Shown here piece after piece: positions 38,204-49,334 of a DNA stretch of 64,000 bases; within the stretch, counting starts at the first letter, position 1; each line of letters starts with the position of its first letter. The DNA comes from Microbacterium sp. SZ1. Its GTDB lineage: Bacteria; Actinomycetota; Actinomycetes; Actinomycetales; Microbacteriaceae. The stretch lies in the NCBI RefSeq assembly GCF_002362255.1, contig NZ_LPVV01000012.1, positions 1-64,000 of the forward strand, in the 5' to 3' direction. The position numbers and the translations under genes are program-made. Below the pieces are notes generated by a model. The model had not been told where the DNA came from. It did not search any database and saw nothing but the letters and a program-made list of their open reading frames with translations.

Positions 38204-39064
38204 TCACGGGCGCAGGGCCGTCGTCGCCCTGTCGCGCAGCGTCAGATCACGGTGGGTGGCGGCCGCGCGCCAGCCGTCACGGGTGAGGATGCTGCGGATC
38301 TCCTCCCCCTGCAGCTCGCCGTGCTCGATCACCAGCAGACCGCCTGGTCGCAGCAGTTCGAGTGCGCGGATGCTGAGCACGCGCACGATGTCGAGGCCGT
38401 CCTCCCCTCCGTACAGCGCCATGGCCGGATCGAACAGACGCACCTCGGGGTCGCGCGGCACTGCGGCGTCCGGCACGTACGGCGGGTTCGAGATCACGAC
38501 GGATGCCGTGCCGTCGAGATCCCGGAACGCCTCGCCCAGGTCCTCGTTCACGAGCGTCAGGTTCGCCACGTCGCTCGTGTTGCGCTCGGCCCACGGAAAG
38601 GCGTCCGGTGAGAGCTCGGTCGCGAAGATCCGCGAGTGCGGCACCTCCGTGGCCATGGCGAGGGCGATCGCGCCGGACCCCGTACCGAGATCGATGCCGA
38701 TCGGCGCGAGCTCGGGCGCCGCGAGCAGCGCGTCGATCGCGAACTGCACCACGGTCTCGGTCTCCGGCCGCGGCACGAAGACCCCGGGTCCCACGGCCAG
38801 CTCGAGGTGGCGGAAGGGCGCGGTGCCGGTGATGTGCTGCAGCGGCTCCCGCCTCTCGCGACGGGTGACGAGTGCGTCGAGCGTCGCGGCATCCGCGTCC
38901 GATACGGCGTCGCCCCTGATGGTAGCCGCCTGCACCTCCCCGCGGCGGATGCCGAGGACATGCCCGGCCAGGAGCTCGGCGTCGACCAGCGGATCGGGGA
39001 CGCCCGCGGCGGCGAGCCGCGCTGCGGCGGCGCGCACGAGAGCGGCGAGAGAGGTGTCGGGCAT
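38204..39064 (-). CDS. prmC: Peptide chain release factor N5-glutamine methyltransferase
   Basis: 286-residue SAM-dependent enzyme that methylates the GGQ glutamine of release factors RF1 and RF2. The SAM-binding motif is [17 protein letters not shown] (about residues 113-125) and the catalytic NPPY motif is in [12 protein letters not shown] (about 180). The N-terminal helical domain contains [11 protein letters not shown]. Its substrate gene prfA lies 2 kb upstream on the same strand, separated by cysK-cysE and a membrane-protein gene. ATG at 39064, with TACGCT seven bases before it. Confidence 0.95.
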   Translation of the reverse strand: MPDTSLAALVRAAAARLAAAGVPDPLVDAELLAGHVLGIRRGEVQAATIRGDAVSDADAATLDALVTRRERREPLQHITGTAPFRHLELAVGPGVFVPRPETETVVQFAIDALLAAPELAPIGIDLGTGSGAIALAMATEVPHSRIFATELSPDAFPWAERNTSDVANLTLVNEDLGEAFRDLDGTASVVISNPPYVPDAAVPRDPEVRLFDPAMALYGGEDGLDIVRVLSIRALELLRPGGLLVIEHGELQGEEIRSILTRDGWRAAATHRDLTLRDRATTALRP

Positions 39065-39071
39065 GCCCTCC

Positions 39072-39077
39072 AGCGTA
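39072..39077 (-). promoter_or_regulatory. -10 box of prmC (leaderless, 7-base spacing)
   Basis: TACGCT on the minus strand, seven bases, then the ATG at 39064. Confidence 0.5.
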
Positions 39078-39122
39078 GAGCGCCGCACCCGTCACATTGC
39101 CTCCCCGCACCGGTCGCTCGCC

Positions 39123-39128
39123 TAGGCT
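39123..39128 (+). promoter_or_regulatory. -10 box of cysK
   Basis: TAGGCT in the prmC/cysK divergent gap, 33 bases before the ATG at 39162. It would give a short leader containing AGGAAGG as ribosome-binding site. Confidence 0.4.
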
Positions 39129-39161
39129 GGAGCCCAGTCACCCGCACAGGAAGGCGCTCTC

Positions 39162-40100
39162 ATGCCCGGCATCCACTCCGACATCACCACGGCGTTCGGC
39201 AACACCCCGCTGGTCCGCCTCAACCGGGTGACCGAGGGCCTCGACGCCACGGTGCTCGCGAAGCTCGAGTTCTACAACCCGGCCTCGAGCGTCAAGGACC
39301 GCCTCGGGATCGCGATCGTCGACGCCGCGGAGGCGTCGGGCGAGTTGAAGCCCGGCGGGACGATCGTCGAGGCTACGAGCGGCAACACGGGCATCGCCCT
39401 CGCGATGGTCGGCGCCGCGCGCGGCTACAAGGTCATCCTCACGATGCCTGCGTCGATGTCGAAGGAGCGCCGGATGCTGCTGAAGGCGTTCGGCGCCGAG
39501 CTCGTGCTCACCGACCCCACCAAGGGCATGACCCACGCGGTCGCCGAGGCGGAGGCGATCGCGGCGAAGACGCCAGGCGCCGTGCTCGCCAAGCAGTTCG
39601 CGAACGAGGCGAACCCGGCGATCCACCGCAAGACCACCGCGGAGGAGATCCTGCGCGACACCGACGGGCACGTCGACTACTTCGTGGCCGGCATCGGCAC
39701 CGGCGGAACCATCACCGGCGTCGGCCAGGTGCTCAAGGAGCGCGTCCCCGGCGTCAAGGTCGTCGCCGTGGAGCCCAAGGACTCCCCGATCCTCACCGAG
39801 GGCCACCCCGGGCCTCACAAGATCCAGGGCATCGGGCCGAACTTCGTGCCGCCGATCCTCGACCGCGAGGTGCTCGACGAGGTCATCGACGTGACGTTCG
39901 ACGACGCGATCCGCGTCGCCCGCGAGACCGCGGCCGGCGAGGGCATCCTCGTTGGCATGTCGAGCGGTGCCGCGATCTGGGCCGCTCTCGAGATCGCGAA
40001 GCGTCCGGAGGCCGCCGGCAAGACCATCGTGGTGATCATCCCGTCTTTCGGCGAGCGGTACCTGTCGACAGCTCTGTACGAGCACCTGCGCGAGGCCTGA
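39162..40100 (+). CDS. cysK: Cysteine synthase (O-acetylserine sulfhydrylase)
   Basis: 312-residue PLP enzyme that makes cysteine from O-acetylserine and sulfide. The PLP Lys is in [11 protein letters not shown] (about residues 37-47). Phosphate-binding [13 protein letters not shown] follows, then [10 protein letters not shown] (near 180) and [12 protein letters not shown]. The Ser-x-Asn-Thr substrate loop is intact. AGGAAGG precedes the ATG. It is eight bases upstream of cysE on the same strand, so acetylserine supply and sulfidation are probably co-expressed. Confidence 0.97.
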   Translation: MPGIHSDITTAFGNTPLVRLNRVTEGLDATVLAKLEFYNPASSVKDRLGIAIVDAAEASGELKPGGTIVEATSGNTGIALAMVGAARGYKVILTMPASMSKERRMLLKAFGAELVLTDPTKGMTHAVAEAEAIAAKTPGAVLAKQFANEANPAIHRKTTAEEILRDTDGHVDYFVAGIGTGGTITGVGQVLKERVPGVKVVAVEPKDSPILTEGHPGPHKIQGIGPNFVPPILDREVLDEVIDVTFDDAIRVARETAAGEGILVGMSSGAAIWAALEIAKRPEAAGKTIVVIIPSFGERYLSTALYEHLREA

Positions 40101-40108
40101 TCCGCCCG

Positions 40109-40678
40109 ATGAACGTCATCGGTCGACTGCGCGAGGACGTCGCCGCCGCGCGTCTTCGCGACCCCGCTGCGCGGAGCTCCCTCGAGGTCGCACTGCTCTA
40201 CCCCGGACTGCACGCGATCTGGGCGCACCGGGTCTGGCACGCGCTGTGGCGCCGTCGCCTGCGGCTGCTCGCCCGCACCGGCTCTCAGGTCTCCCGGTGG
40301 CTGACCGGCATCGAGATCCACCCCGGAGCACGCATCGGGCGACGGTTCTTCATCGACCACGGCATGGGCGTCGTGATCGGCGAGACGGCCGAGATCGGCG
40401 ACGACGTCATGCTGTACCACGGCGTCACGCTCGGCGGCCGGACGCGCGACTCGGGCAAGCGGCACCCGACTCTCGGCGACGGCGTCGCCGTCGGAGCGGG
40501 AGCGAAGATCCTCGGACCGGTGACGATCGGGGCGCACTCGGTGGTGGGCGCGAACGCCGTCGTCACCCGCGATGCGCCGGCCGACAGCATCCTCGTCGGC
40601 GTCCCGGCCAAGCCCCGGGGCCGCACCGTCGGAGAGGACACGCGGGCGTTGCTCACCGCGCCCGAGTACTCGATCTGA
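40109..40678 (+). CDS. cysE: Serine O-acetyltransferase (short form)
   Basis: 189-residue left-handed beta-helix acyltransferase that makes O-acetylserine from serine and acetyl-CoA. Hexapeptide repeats run from about residue 75 ([43 protein letters not shown], seen as successive hexads). The catalytic His lies in FIDHGMG, and the [10 protein letters not shown] end is conserved. It lacks most of the N-terminal helical domain of the Escherichia coli enzyme and ends early, like the short actinobacterial/epsilonproteobacterial type, so regulation by cysteine may differ. Immediately after cysK. Confidence 0.94.
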   Translation: MNVIGRLREDVAAARLRDPAARSSLEVALLYPGLHAIWAHRVWHALWRRRLRLLARTGSQVSRWLTGIEIHPGARIGRRFFIDHGMGVVIGETAEIGDDVMLYHGVTLGGRTRDSGKRHPTLGDGVAVGAGAKILGPVTIGAHSVVGANAVVTRDAPADSILVGVPAKPRGRTVGEDTRALLTAPEYSI

Positions 40679-40690
40679 CGAGGCGTCGGG

Positions 40691-41092
40691 TCAGCGGCGA
40701 CGGCGCTCCTCGCGAGGCTTCCTGAGGAAGAGCCGCGGCAGCAGCACGCTGCCAAGGGCGGTGATGATCCACACGATCAGCGCGCCGAGCAGCCATCCGG
40801 AGGCGTCGACGATGCGGAGGCCGCCGAACGGCAGCAGCACGACCACGACGAGGGCGACAAGGGTCGAGATGACCCCGATACCCCCCATCAGCACGGGCGC
40901 ATAGCGATCGGCGAGCCGGCTCGCGATCGGAGCGAGGATGCTCTGCACGACCGCGAACACGACGATGCAGAGCACGAAACCCCACCACCGGTCCCACTGG
41001 ATGCGGAACCCGTCGAGCAGGAGGTCGGCGACGATCAGCCCGAGGGCGGCGGATGCCAGGTACAGCGCCGCACGGAACAGGAACGCGATCAC
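40691..41092 (-). CDS. Small four-helix membrane protein, phage-holin-4 superfamily
   Basis: 133 residues with four hydrophobic segments (about 3-24, 36-55, 67-88 and 98-118) and a basic tail KPREERRRR. This is the layout of the Phage_holin_4_2/DUF360 family that occurs on many bacterial chromosomes. Despite the name no phage gene is nearby and the function is unknown. GTG start at 41092, with TAGGCT six bases upstream. It separates cysE from prfA. Confidence 0.7.
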   Translation of the reverse strand: MIAFLFRAALYLASAALGLIVADLLLDGFRIQWDRWWGFVLCIVVFAVVQSILAPIASRLADRYAPVLMGGIGVISTLVALVVVVLLPFGGLRIVDASGWLLGALIVWIITALGSVLLPRLFLRKPREERRRR

Positions 41093-41098
41093 GACCCG

Positions 41099-41104
41099 AG
41101 CCTA
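41099..41104 (-). promoter_or_regulatory. -10 box of the holin-family gene (leaderless)
   Basis: TAGGCT on the minus strand, then CGGGTC and the GTG at 41092. Confidence 0.5.
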
Positions 41105-41124
41105 GCGCCCGGGTGCGCGCGACG

Positions 41125-42204
41125 TCAGCCCTCCGTGCCCACCGCGGCGAGCCGTGCCTCTTCGTCGGCCTGGATCGCGCTCTCGATGATCGGCTCGAGG
41201 GCGCCGTCCATGACCTGGTCGAGGTTGTACGCCTTGAATCCCGTGCGATGGTCGGCGATCCGGTTCTCGGGGAAGTTGTAGGTGCGGATGCGCTCCGAGC
41301 GGTCCATGCCGCGGATCTGCGACTTGCGGGCGTCAGAGGCCGCGGCATCCAGCTCCTCCTGCTGCTTCGCCAGGAGACGCGCACGGAGCACGCGCATGGC
41401 GGCCTCGCGGTTCTGCAGCTGCGACTTCTCGTTCTGCATCGAGACGACGATCCCGGTGGGCACATGCGTGATGCGCACCGCGGAGTCGGTGGTGTTCACC
41501 GACTGACCGCCCGGCCCCGACGACCGGAACACGTCGATCTTCAGGTCGTTCTGGTTGATCTCGATCTCGTCGGGCTCGTCGACCTCGGGGAAGACGAGCA
41601 CGCCGGTGGTCGAGGTGTGGATGCGGCCCTGCGACTCCGTCGCCGGCACGCGCTGCACGCGATGCACGCCGCCCTCGTACTTGAGGTGCGCCCACACGCC
41701 CTGCGCCGGGTCGGACGACGAGCCCTTGATCGCGACCTGAACATCCTTGTAGCCGCCGAGGTCGGACTCGTTGCGCTCCAGGAGCTCGGTCTTCCAGCCC
41801 TTCGACGCGGCGTACTGCATGTACATGCGCAGCAGATCGGCGGCGAACAGCGCCGACTCGGCGCCGCCCTCCCCCGCCTTGATCTCCATGATCACGTCGC
41901 GGGCGTCGTCGGGGTCTCGCGGGATGAGCAGACGACGCAGCTTCTCCTGCGCGGCCTGCAGCCCCTGCTCGAGCACCGGCACCTCGTCGGCGAACGCCTC
42001 GTCCTCGCGCGCGAGCTCGCGCGCGGCCTCCAGATCGTCGGATGCCGCGACCCACGCCTCATGCGCCGCGACGATGCGCGACAGCTCGGCGTAGCGCCGG
42101 TTCACGCGCTTGGCACGTGCGGCGTCGGCGTGCACCGCCGGGTCGGAGAGCTCCTCCTGCACCCGGCGGTGCTCGTCGATCAGAGTCTGGACGGACTCGA
42201 ACAC
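41125..42204 (-). CDS. prfA: Peptide chain release factor 1
   Basis: 359-residue factor that terminates translation at UAA and UAG. The peptidyl-hydrolysis loop [16 protein letters not shown] (near residue 232) carries the GGQ methylated by PrmC. The codon-recognition motif reads PAT, the RF1 form of PxT (in [15 protein letters not shown]), which separates it from RF2 (SPF). Follows rho by 11 bases on the same strand, so the two may be co-transcribed; rpmE, found between them in streptomycetes, is missing here. GTG start at 42204. Confidence 0.97.
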   Translation of the reverse strand: MFESVQTLIDEHRRVQEELSDPAVHADAARAKRVNRRYAELSRIVAAHEAWVAASDDLEAARELAREDEAFADEVPVLEQGLQAAQEKLRRLLIPRDPDDARDVIMEIKAGEGGAESALFAADLLRMYMQYAASKGWKTELLERNESDLGGYKDVQVAIKGSSSDPAQGVWAHLKYEGGVHRVQRVPATESQGRIHTSTTGVLVFPEVDEPDEIEINQNDLKIDVFRSSGPGGQSVNTTDSAVRITHVPTGIVVSMQNEKSQLQNREAAMRVLRARLLAKQQEELDAAASDARKSQIRGMDRSERIRTYNFPENRIADHRTGFKAYNLDQVMDGALEPIIESAIQADEEARLAAVGTEG

Positions 42205-42215
42205 GGCGGATCCGC

Positions 42216-44195
<1,980 letters not shown>

Positions 44196-44407
44196 GAGTG
44201 CTCCCTCTTTGGTCTCGAAGACATGAGCGGTACACGCGCAACGGGTGCTGCGCGCGATCGCACGGGCTGGCGCTCGGCGCCGGCCGACCTCAGCGCTGTG
44301 CCTCCGAGGTGACGACCTCTCGGATGAGACGGCGTACTCGGGGGATCAGTGCATCAGGGGTTCACGTGCGGTTCTTGCAGAGTTGCAATGGGGCCAGATT
44401 CACGAAA
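44196..44407 (-). promoter_or_regulatory. rho leader region
   Basis: 212-base gap between the thrB stop and the rho start. On the minus strand it contains a small hairpin GAGGT-CGTC-ACCTC and a TTGCA-ACTC-TGCAA inverted repeat near the thrB end. No -10/-35 pair stands out. Rho is often autoregulated by termination in its own leader, so this stretch is a candidate for that. No gene is seen here. Confidence 0.3.
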
Positions 44408-45337
44408 CTACGTGGAGCCCTCCGCTCGGTTCCCCACTGTACCACCACGGACGTCGACGGCGAGCAGCAGCGCCTCCCACGGGGTGTCGGTGGTCGTCGC
44501 GGCGAGTTCAGCGGCATCCTGACGACTGCCGGGGCCGTCCGCGAGCACGAGCACGCTCGGCCCCGCACCCGACACGACCGCGGCGAAACCCGCGGCGCGC
44601 AGCGCCTGCACGAGCCGCTGCGTCTCGGGCATCGCCTCGGCGCGATAGTCCTGGTGGAGGCGATCGGCCGTGGCGTCGAGCAGCAGCTCCGGACTCTGCA
44701 TGAGCGCCGCGATCAGCAGCGCCGAGCGCGACACGTTGAACACGGCATCCGCCGTCGAGACCTGCGGGGGCTGCAGCGATCGGGCCTTCGACGTCGACAT
44801 CGTGTACGACGGCACGAGCACGAGCGGCGAGACGCCGCGGTGCACCAGGAGCTTCTTGTGCTGGGGGCCCCGCTCGCCCATCCACGCGATCGTGAGACCG
44901 CCGAACAGCGCGGGGGCGACGTTGTCGGGGTGTCCCTCGATCTCGGTCGCGAGGCGCAGCATGTCGGCGTCCCCGAGCTCGACCTCGCCCTGGAGCAGCC
45001 CCTTGGCCGCGAGGATGCCCGCAGTCACGGCGGCTCCGGACGAACCGAGGCCTCGGCCGTGCGGAACGCCGTTCTCGGCGACGATGCGGAGGCCGGGCAT
45101 GTCGCGGTGGACGTCGGCGTAGACGTGGGCGATCGTTCGCACGATGAGGTTCGACGCGTCGCGCGGGATGTCGTCCGCCCCGGATCCGGACACCTCGATC
45201 TCGAGCTCGCCGGCGGGCAGCTCGGTGACCAGGAGGGTGTCGTAGACGCTGAGGGCGAGGCCGAGGGTGTCGAAGCCGGGGCCGAGGTTCGCGCTCGTCG
45301 CGGGGACCGTCACCTCGACGGTGCGCCCGAGGCCCAT
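44408..45337 (-). CDS. thrB: Homoserine kinase
   Basis: 309-residue GHMP kinase phosphorylating homoserine in threonine synthesis. The ATP-binding motif PHGRGLGSSGAAVTAGI lies near residue 95, with the N-terminal VPATSANLGPGFDTLGLALS block and a final GAGPSVLVL segment. The start ATG at 45337 is two bases after the hom stop; a GTG at 45343 overlapping that stop is the alternative. Third gene of lysA-hom-thrB. The threonine synthase gene (thrC) is not in the window. Confidence 0.96.
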   Translation of the reverse strand: MGLGRTVEVTVPATSANLGPGFDTLGLALSVYDTLLVTELPAGELEIEVSGSGADDIPRDASNLIVRTIAHVYADVHRDMPGLRIVAENGVPHGRGLGSSGAAVTAGILAAKGLLQGEVELGDADMLRLATEIEGHPDNVAPALFGGLTIAWMGERGPQHKKLLVHRGVSPLVLVPSYTMSTSKARSLQPPQVSTADAVFNVSRSALLIAALMQSPELLLDATADRLHQDYRAEAMPETQRLVQALRAAGFAAVVSGAGPSVLVLADGPGSRQDAAELAATTTDTPWEALLLAVDVRGGTVGNRAEGST

Positions 45338-45339
45338 CG

Positions 45340-46647
45340 TCACTCGCCCTCGACGCGCAGCACCGAGACCACGCGCTCGACGACCGCGCTCTCGGCGAGG
45401 GCGTCGACCGTCGCGCTCAGGGCCTGCTCGGTCGCGCGGTGGGTGCCGATCACGAGGCGAGCCGTCGGCTCGTCCTCGCCCTCGACGGTCTGGACGACCG
45501 TCGCGACGGAGACGTCGCCGTCGCTGAGGATCCCCGCGACCGTGGCGAGCACACCGGCCGCATCGGACACCTCGAGCGTGATCTGGTACCGAGTGGTGAC
45601 GTGACCGATGGGGACGATCGGGAGGTTCGCGCGCGTCGACTCCCCCACGCCGACACCGCCTGCGATGTGGCGGCGCGCCGCCGAGACCACGTCGCCCAGC
45701 ACGGCCGATGCCGTCTGCACGCCGCCGGCCCCCGCGCCGTAGAACATGAGCGACCCTGCCGCCTCCGCCTCGACGAACACGGCGTTGTTCGCGCCGTGCA
45801 CCGAAGCGAGCGGGTGCGTCTGCGGGACGAGCGCCGGATACACGCGCACCGAGATCGACTCGGCGCCCTCGGCCTCGAGGCGCTCGCACACGGCGAGCAG
45901 CTTGATGACGAAGCCGGCGGAGCGGGCCTCCTCGATCATCGACGCGGTGATCGAGGTGATGCCCTCGCGGTGCACGGCGTCGAGCGGGACGGCGGTGTGG
46001 AACGCGAGACTCGCGAGGATAGCGGCCTTCTGCGCGGCGTCGTAGCCCTCCACGTCTGCCGTCGGGTCTGCCTCGGCGTACCCGAGGCGCTGCGCGTCGG
46101 CGAGCACGTCCGCGAAATCGGCGCCCTCGGTCTCCATGCGGTCGAGGATGTAATTGGTCGTGCCGTTGACGATGCCCATGATGCGCACGACGCGGTCGCC
46201 GGCGAGCGAATCGCGCAGCGGGCGGATGATCGGGATGGCGCCCGCCGCTGCGGCCTCGTAGTAGACCGAGGCGCCGACGCGGTCGGCCGCCTCGAAGAGC
46301 TCGGGGCCGTGCGTGGCGAGCAGCGCCTTGTTCGCCGTGACGACGTCTGCTCCGGAGCCGATCGCCTGCAGGATGCTCGTGCGTGCCGGCTCGATGCCGC
46401 CGATCAGCTCGATCACGATGTCTGCGCCGACGACGAGCGACTCGGCGTCGGTCGTGAACAGCTCCTTCGGCAGCTCGACGTCGCGCGGGGCGTCGACATC
46501 GCGCACGGCGATGCCCGCCAGCTCGAGCGCGGCGCCCGCGCGGTCGGCGAGCTCGTCGCCGTGCCGCAGCAGAAGGGCGGCGACCTGGGAGCCGACCGCG
46601 CCGGCGCCCAGCAGCGCCACCCGAAGTCGTCGGTACTCAGTCGTCAT
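45340..46647 (-). CDS. hom: Homoserine dehydrogenase
   Basis: 435-residue enzyme that reduces aspartate semialdehyde to homoserine, the branch to Thr and Met. The N-terminal NAD(P) motif is VALLGAGAVGSQVAALL, with VTANKALLATHG around residue 105 and the GIVNGTTNYILD block near 170. The conserved LGYAEADPTADVEGYDAAQKAAILA region carries the substrate-binding residues. A C-terminal ACT domain (about 355-430) suggests allosteric control, probably by threonine. AAGGAG precedes the ATG. Between lysA and thrB. Confidence 0.97.
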   Translation of the reverse strand: MTTEYRRLRVALLGAGAVGSQVAALLLRHGDELADRAGAALELAGIAVRDVDAPRDVELPKELFTTDAESLVVGADIVIELIGGIEPARTSILQAIGSGADVVTANKALLATHGPELFEAADRVGASVYYEAAAAGAIPIIRPLRDSLAGDRVVRIMGIVNGTTNYILDRMETEGADFADVLADAQRLGYAEADPTADVEGYDAAQKAAILASLAFHTAVPLDAVHREGITSITASMIEEARSAGFVIKLLAVCERLEAEGAESISVRVYPALVPQTHPLASVHGANNAVFVEAEAAGSLMFYGAGAGGVQTASAVLGDVVSAARRHIAGGVGVGESTRANLPIVPIGHVTTRYQITLEVSDAAGVLATVAGILSDGDVSVATVVQTVEGEDEPTARLVIGTHRATEQALSATVDALAESAVVERVVSVLRVEGE

Positions 46648-46705
46648 TGCTTCTCCTTCGGAGGGTGGATCGGTGATGCTCTGCGGAGGTCCGGCGCGAG
46701 GCCGC

Positions 46706-48118
46706 TCACGGACGCTCGGCGTCGGCCGAGGCGATCCCGGCGTCGCGCGACAGCAGGTCTGCGATGGTCTCGCCGCGGACGATGACCGTCGACCGCCCGT
46801 CGCGCACGGCGACGATCGGCGGCCGGGGCACGTGGTTGTAGTTGCTCGCGAGCGACGCGCAGTACGCACCGGTGGACGGCACGGCCAACAGGTCGCCCGG
46901 TGCGACGTCGTCCGGCAGGTACTCGTGGTCGACGACGATGTCGCCGGATTCGCAGTGCTTGCCGACCACACGGCTGAGCCGCGGGGCGCCGATGCCGGAA
47001 CGGGACGCCAGACGCGCGGAGAACTGCGCTCCGTAGAGCGCGGGGCGCGCGTTGTCGCTCATCCCGCCGTCGACGCTGAGGTAGCGCCGGACGACGCCGG
47101 AGCCGAGCTCGACGTCCTTCGTCGTGCCGACCTCGTAGAGGGTGACGCCCGCGGTGCCGACGATCGCGCGACCCGGCTCGAAAGACAGGGCGGGCATCGG
47201 GATGCCGCGCGCGGCACAGCCCTCCGCCACGGCCGCGACGATCTCGGCGGCCAGGGTCTCGATGGGGGTGGGGTCGTCGACGCGGGTATAGGCGATGCCG
47301 AAGCCTCCGCCGAGGTTCAGCAGCGGAACCGGACCGCCCTCGAGCAGCGACGCGTGCAGTTCGAGGACGCGCGAGGCCGACTCGCGGAAACCGGCGACCC
47401 CGAAGATCTGCGAGCCGATGTGGCAGTGCAGTCCGGCGAAGTCGAGGCCCTCGATCTCGCGGATGCGCGCGACGGCCTCCTCGGCCTCGGCGAGGGGGAA
47501 CCCGAACTTCTGATCCTCGTGCGCCGTGGCAAGGAATTCGTGCGTCTCGGCGTGCACGCCGCTGATGACGCGGACGAGCACGCGCTGGGTCGAGCCCGTG
47601 CGGGCGACGATCGCCGCGAGCCGCTCGATCTCGATGGCGCTGTCGACGATGATCGTGCCGATGCCGACCTCGACCGCGCGCTCCAGCTCCGCCACCGACT
47701 TGTTGTTGCCGTGGAATCCCAGGGACACCGGGGCCACCCCCGCCGCCAGGGCGACCTCGAGCTCTCCGCCCGTGCAGACATCGATGCGGAGGCCTTCGTC
47801 GACCACCCAACGGGCCACCGAGGTGCAGAGGAAGGCCTTGCCCGCGTAGTACACCTGCGCGGTGGTGCCGTTCTCGGCCGCCGCTCTGTCGAACGCGGTG
47901 CGGAAGGTGCGGGCGCGGTCGCGGACCTGGTCCTCGTCGATCACGAGCAGCGGGGTGCCGTACGTCTGCGCGAGAGAGGTCGCGGGGATGCCGGCAAGGG
48001 TCAGGACGCCGTCGCCGTCACGCGCTGCGGACGCCGGCCAGACCGCCGTCGCGAGGTCGTTGACGTCGTCGGGGGCGACGAGCCATTCCGGGGCGGGCGA
48101 GTCGGCAGGGGAAAGCAA
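46706..48118 (-). CDS. lysA: Diaminopimelate decarboxylase
   Basis: 470-residue PLP enzyme making lysine from meso-diaminopimelate. The PLP lysine lies in VYYAGKAFLC (about residue 90), followed by HCHIGSQ, GGGFGIAY, SFEPGRAIVG and the C-terminal HCESGDIVV and YCASLASNYNHVPRPP. It starts with TTG at 48118; the next in-frame candidates fall inside the conserved N-terminus, so the TTG is preferred but uncertain. First gene of the lysA-hom-thrB run and divergent from a YihY-family gene. Confidence 0.95.
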   Translation of the reverse strand: MLSPADSPAPEWLVAPDDVNDLATAVWPASAARDGDGVLTLAGIPATSLAQTYGTPLLVIDEDQVRDRARTFRTAFDRAAAENGTTAQVYYAGKAFLCTSVARWVVDEGLRIDVCTGGELEVALAAGVAPVSLGFHGNNKSVAELERAVEVGIGTIIVDSAIEIERLAAIVARTGSTQRVLVRVISGVHAETHEFLATAHEDQKFGFPLAEAEEAVARIREIEGLDFAGLHCHIGSQIFGVAGFRESASRVLELHASLLEGGPVPLLNLGGGFGIAYTRVDDPTPIETLAAEIVAAVAEGCAARGIPMPALSFEPGRAIVGTAGVTLYEVGTTKDVELGSGVVRRYLSVDGGMSDNARPALYGAQFSARLASRSGIGAPRLSRVVGKHCESGDIVVDHEYLPDDVAPGDLLAVPSTGAYCASLASNYNHVPRPPIVAVRDGRSTVIVRGETIADLLSRDAGIASADAERP

Positions 48119-48254
48119 GGATCACCAATCGTGGGGCGGGTCTCGGGCCGGAGCGGGCACGGCGAGTTGACCCCGATTCTAGGGCACCGCCCATGCCGCA
48201 TCCGTCATGGTGACCCTCCGCGTCAACCCCTTGGGAGCCCCGCGCCGCGCCTCG

Positions 48255-48260
48255 TAGGGT
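48255..48260 (+). promoter_or_regulatory. -10 box of the YihY-family gene (leaderless)
   Basis: TAGGGT, then GAAGGC and the GTG at 48267. Confidence 0.55.
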
Positions 48261-48266
48261 GAAGGC

Positions 48267-49307
48267 GTGATGAGTTCAGAGACCTCCGCCTCAGACGACG
48301 CCCGACCGGGATTCATCCAGCGCGTGAGTTCGGCCGCGATCCGGTGGGCGCTGCAGCGCCGCGCCGTGCGGTCCTTCCTCCTGTACTCCGAGCGGCGGGG
48401 CCCGATGCTCGCCGACAGCGTGACCTACCGCGCCCTGTTCAGCGTGTTCGCCGCCGTGCTGCTTGGGTTCTCGATCGCCGCTCTGTGGCTCGCGGGCAAC
48501 CCCGACGCGTGGCGCGCGATCATCGACGCCGTGCAGTCGGTCGTCCCCGGCCTCATCGGAGAGGACGGCGTGATCGACCCGTCCGATCTCCGCGAACCCA
48601 TCTCGCTCTCCGTCGCGGGCATCATCTCGTCCGTCGCCCTGCTGGGGTCGGCGCTGGCGGCCGTCGGGTCGCTGCGCACAGCGATCCGGGTGATCGCGGG
48701 CACTTCGCACGACGACGTCCTGTTCATCTGGGTGATGCTGCGCAACCTGCTGCTCGCCATCGGCGTGGGCGGCCTCTTCGCCGCAGCGGCCGCCGTGACG
48801 TTCGTCAGCCGCATCGGCATCTCGTGGATCAGCGGACTGCTCGGGATCGCCGACGACTCCGCAGCCGCGACCTGGAGCATCCGCATCGCCTCTCTGCTGA
48901 TCGTCTTCGCGCTCGACACCGTGCTCATCGCCGGCGTCTTCCGCATCCTCTCCGGAGTGAAGCCCTCGGCGAAGTCGCTCTGGACCGGGGCGATCATCGG
49001 CGGCATCGGGCTCGTCGTGCTGCAGGAGCTCTCCAGCCTGTTCGTCGGCGGCGCGACGAGCAACCCGCTGCTCGCGTCGTTCGCCTCGCTGCTCGCGCTG
49101 CTCATCTGGCTCAACCTCTCGACGCAGGTGATCCTGGTCGCGAGCGCCTTCATCGTGACCTCGGAGGAGGAGCGGCGTGACCGGGTGCGCGCGCGCTTCG
49201 GCGCGACGACCTTCCCCCAGCGCCGGGTGCAGCGGGCCGAGGTCGACGTCGCGATCGCGACGGCCGAGCTGCGCAGCGCGCAGGAGGCCGAGCGCGAAGC
49301 GCGCTAG
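48267..49307 (+). CDS. YihY/BrkB family inner membrane protein
   Basis: 346-residue membrane protein with six predicted helices between about residues 45 and 285. The N-terminal RRGPMLADSVTYRALFSVFAA and later LWTGAIIGGIGLVVLQ match the YihY/virulence factor BrkB family, formerly called ribonuclease BN. Function is unresolved. The C-terminal 50 residues are a charged cytoplasmic helix rich in Arg, Ala and Glu. GTG at 48267 chosen because of the -10 spacing; the adjacent ATG at 48270 is possible. Confidence 0.88.
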   Translation: MMSSETSASDDARPGFIQRVSSAAIRWALQRRAVRSFLLYSERRGPMLADSVTYRALFSVFAAVLLGFSIAALWLAGNPDAWRAIIDAVQSVVPGLIGEDGVIDPSDLREPISLSVAGIISSVALLGSALAAVGSLRTAIRVIAGTSHDDVLFIWVMLRNLLLAIGVGGLFAAAAAVTFVSRIGISWISGLLGIADDSAAATWSIRIASLLIVFALDTVLIAGVFRILSGVKPSAKSLWTGAIIGGIGLVVLQELSSLFVGGATSNPLLASFASLLALLIWLNLSTQVILVASAFIVTSEEERRDRVRARFGATTFPQRRVQRAEVDVAIATAELRSAQEAEREAR

Positions 49308-49334
49308 CACCGCCGATCCATCGTCCAGCGCCGC

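Noticed and set aside
40691..41092. Prophage remnant suggested by a holin-family protein
   Set aside because: No lysin, integrase, tail gene or att site nearby; the family occurs on many chromosomes without phage.
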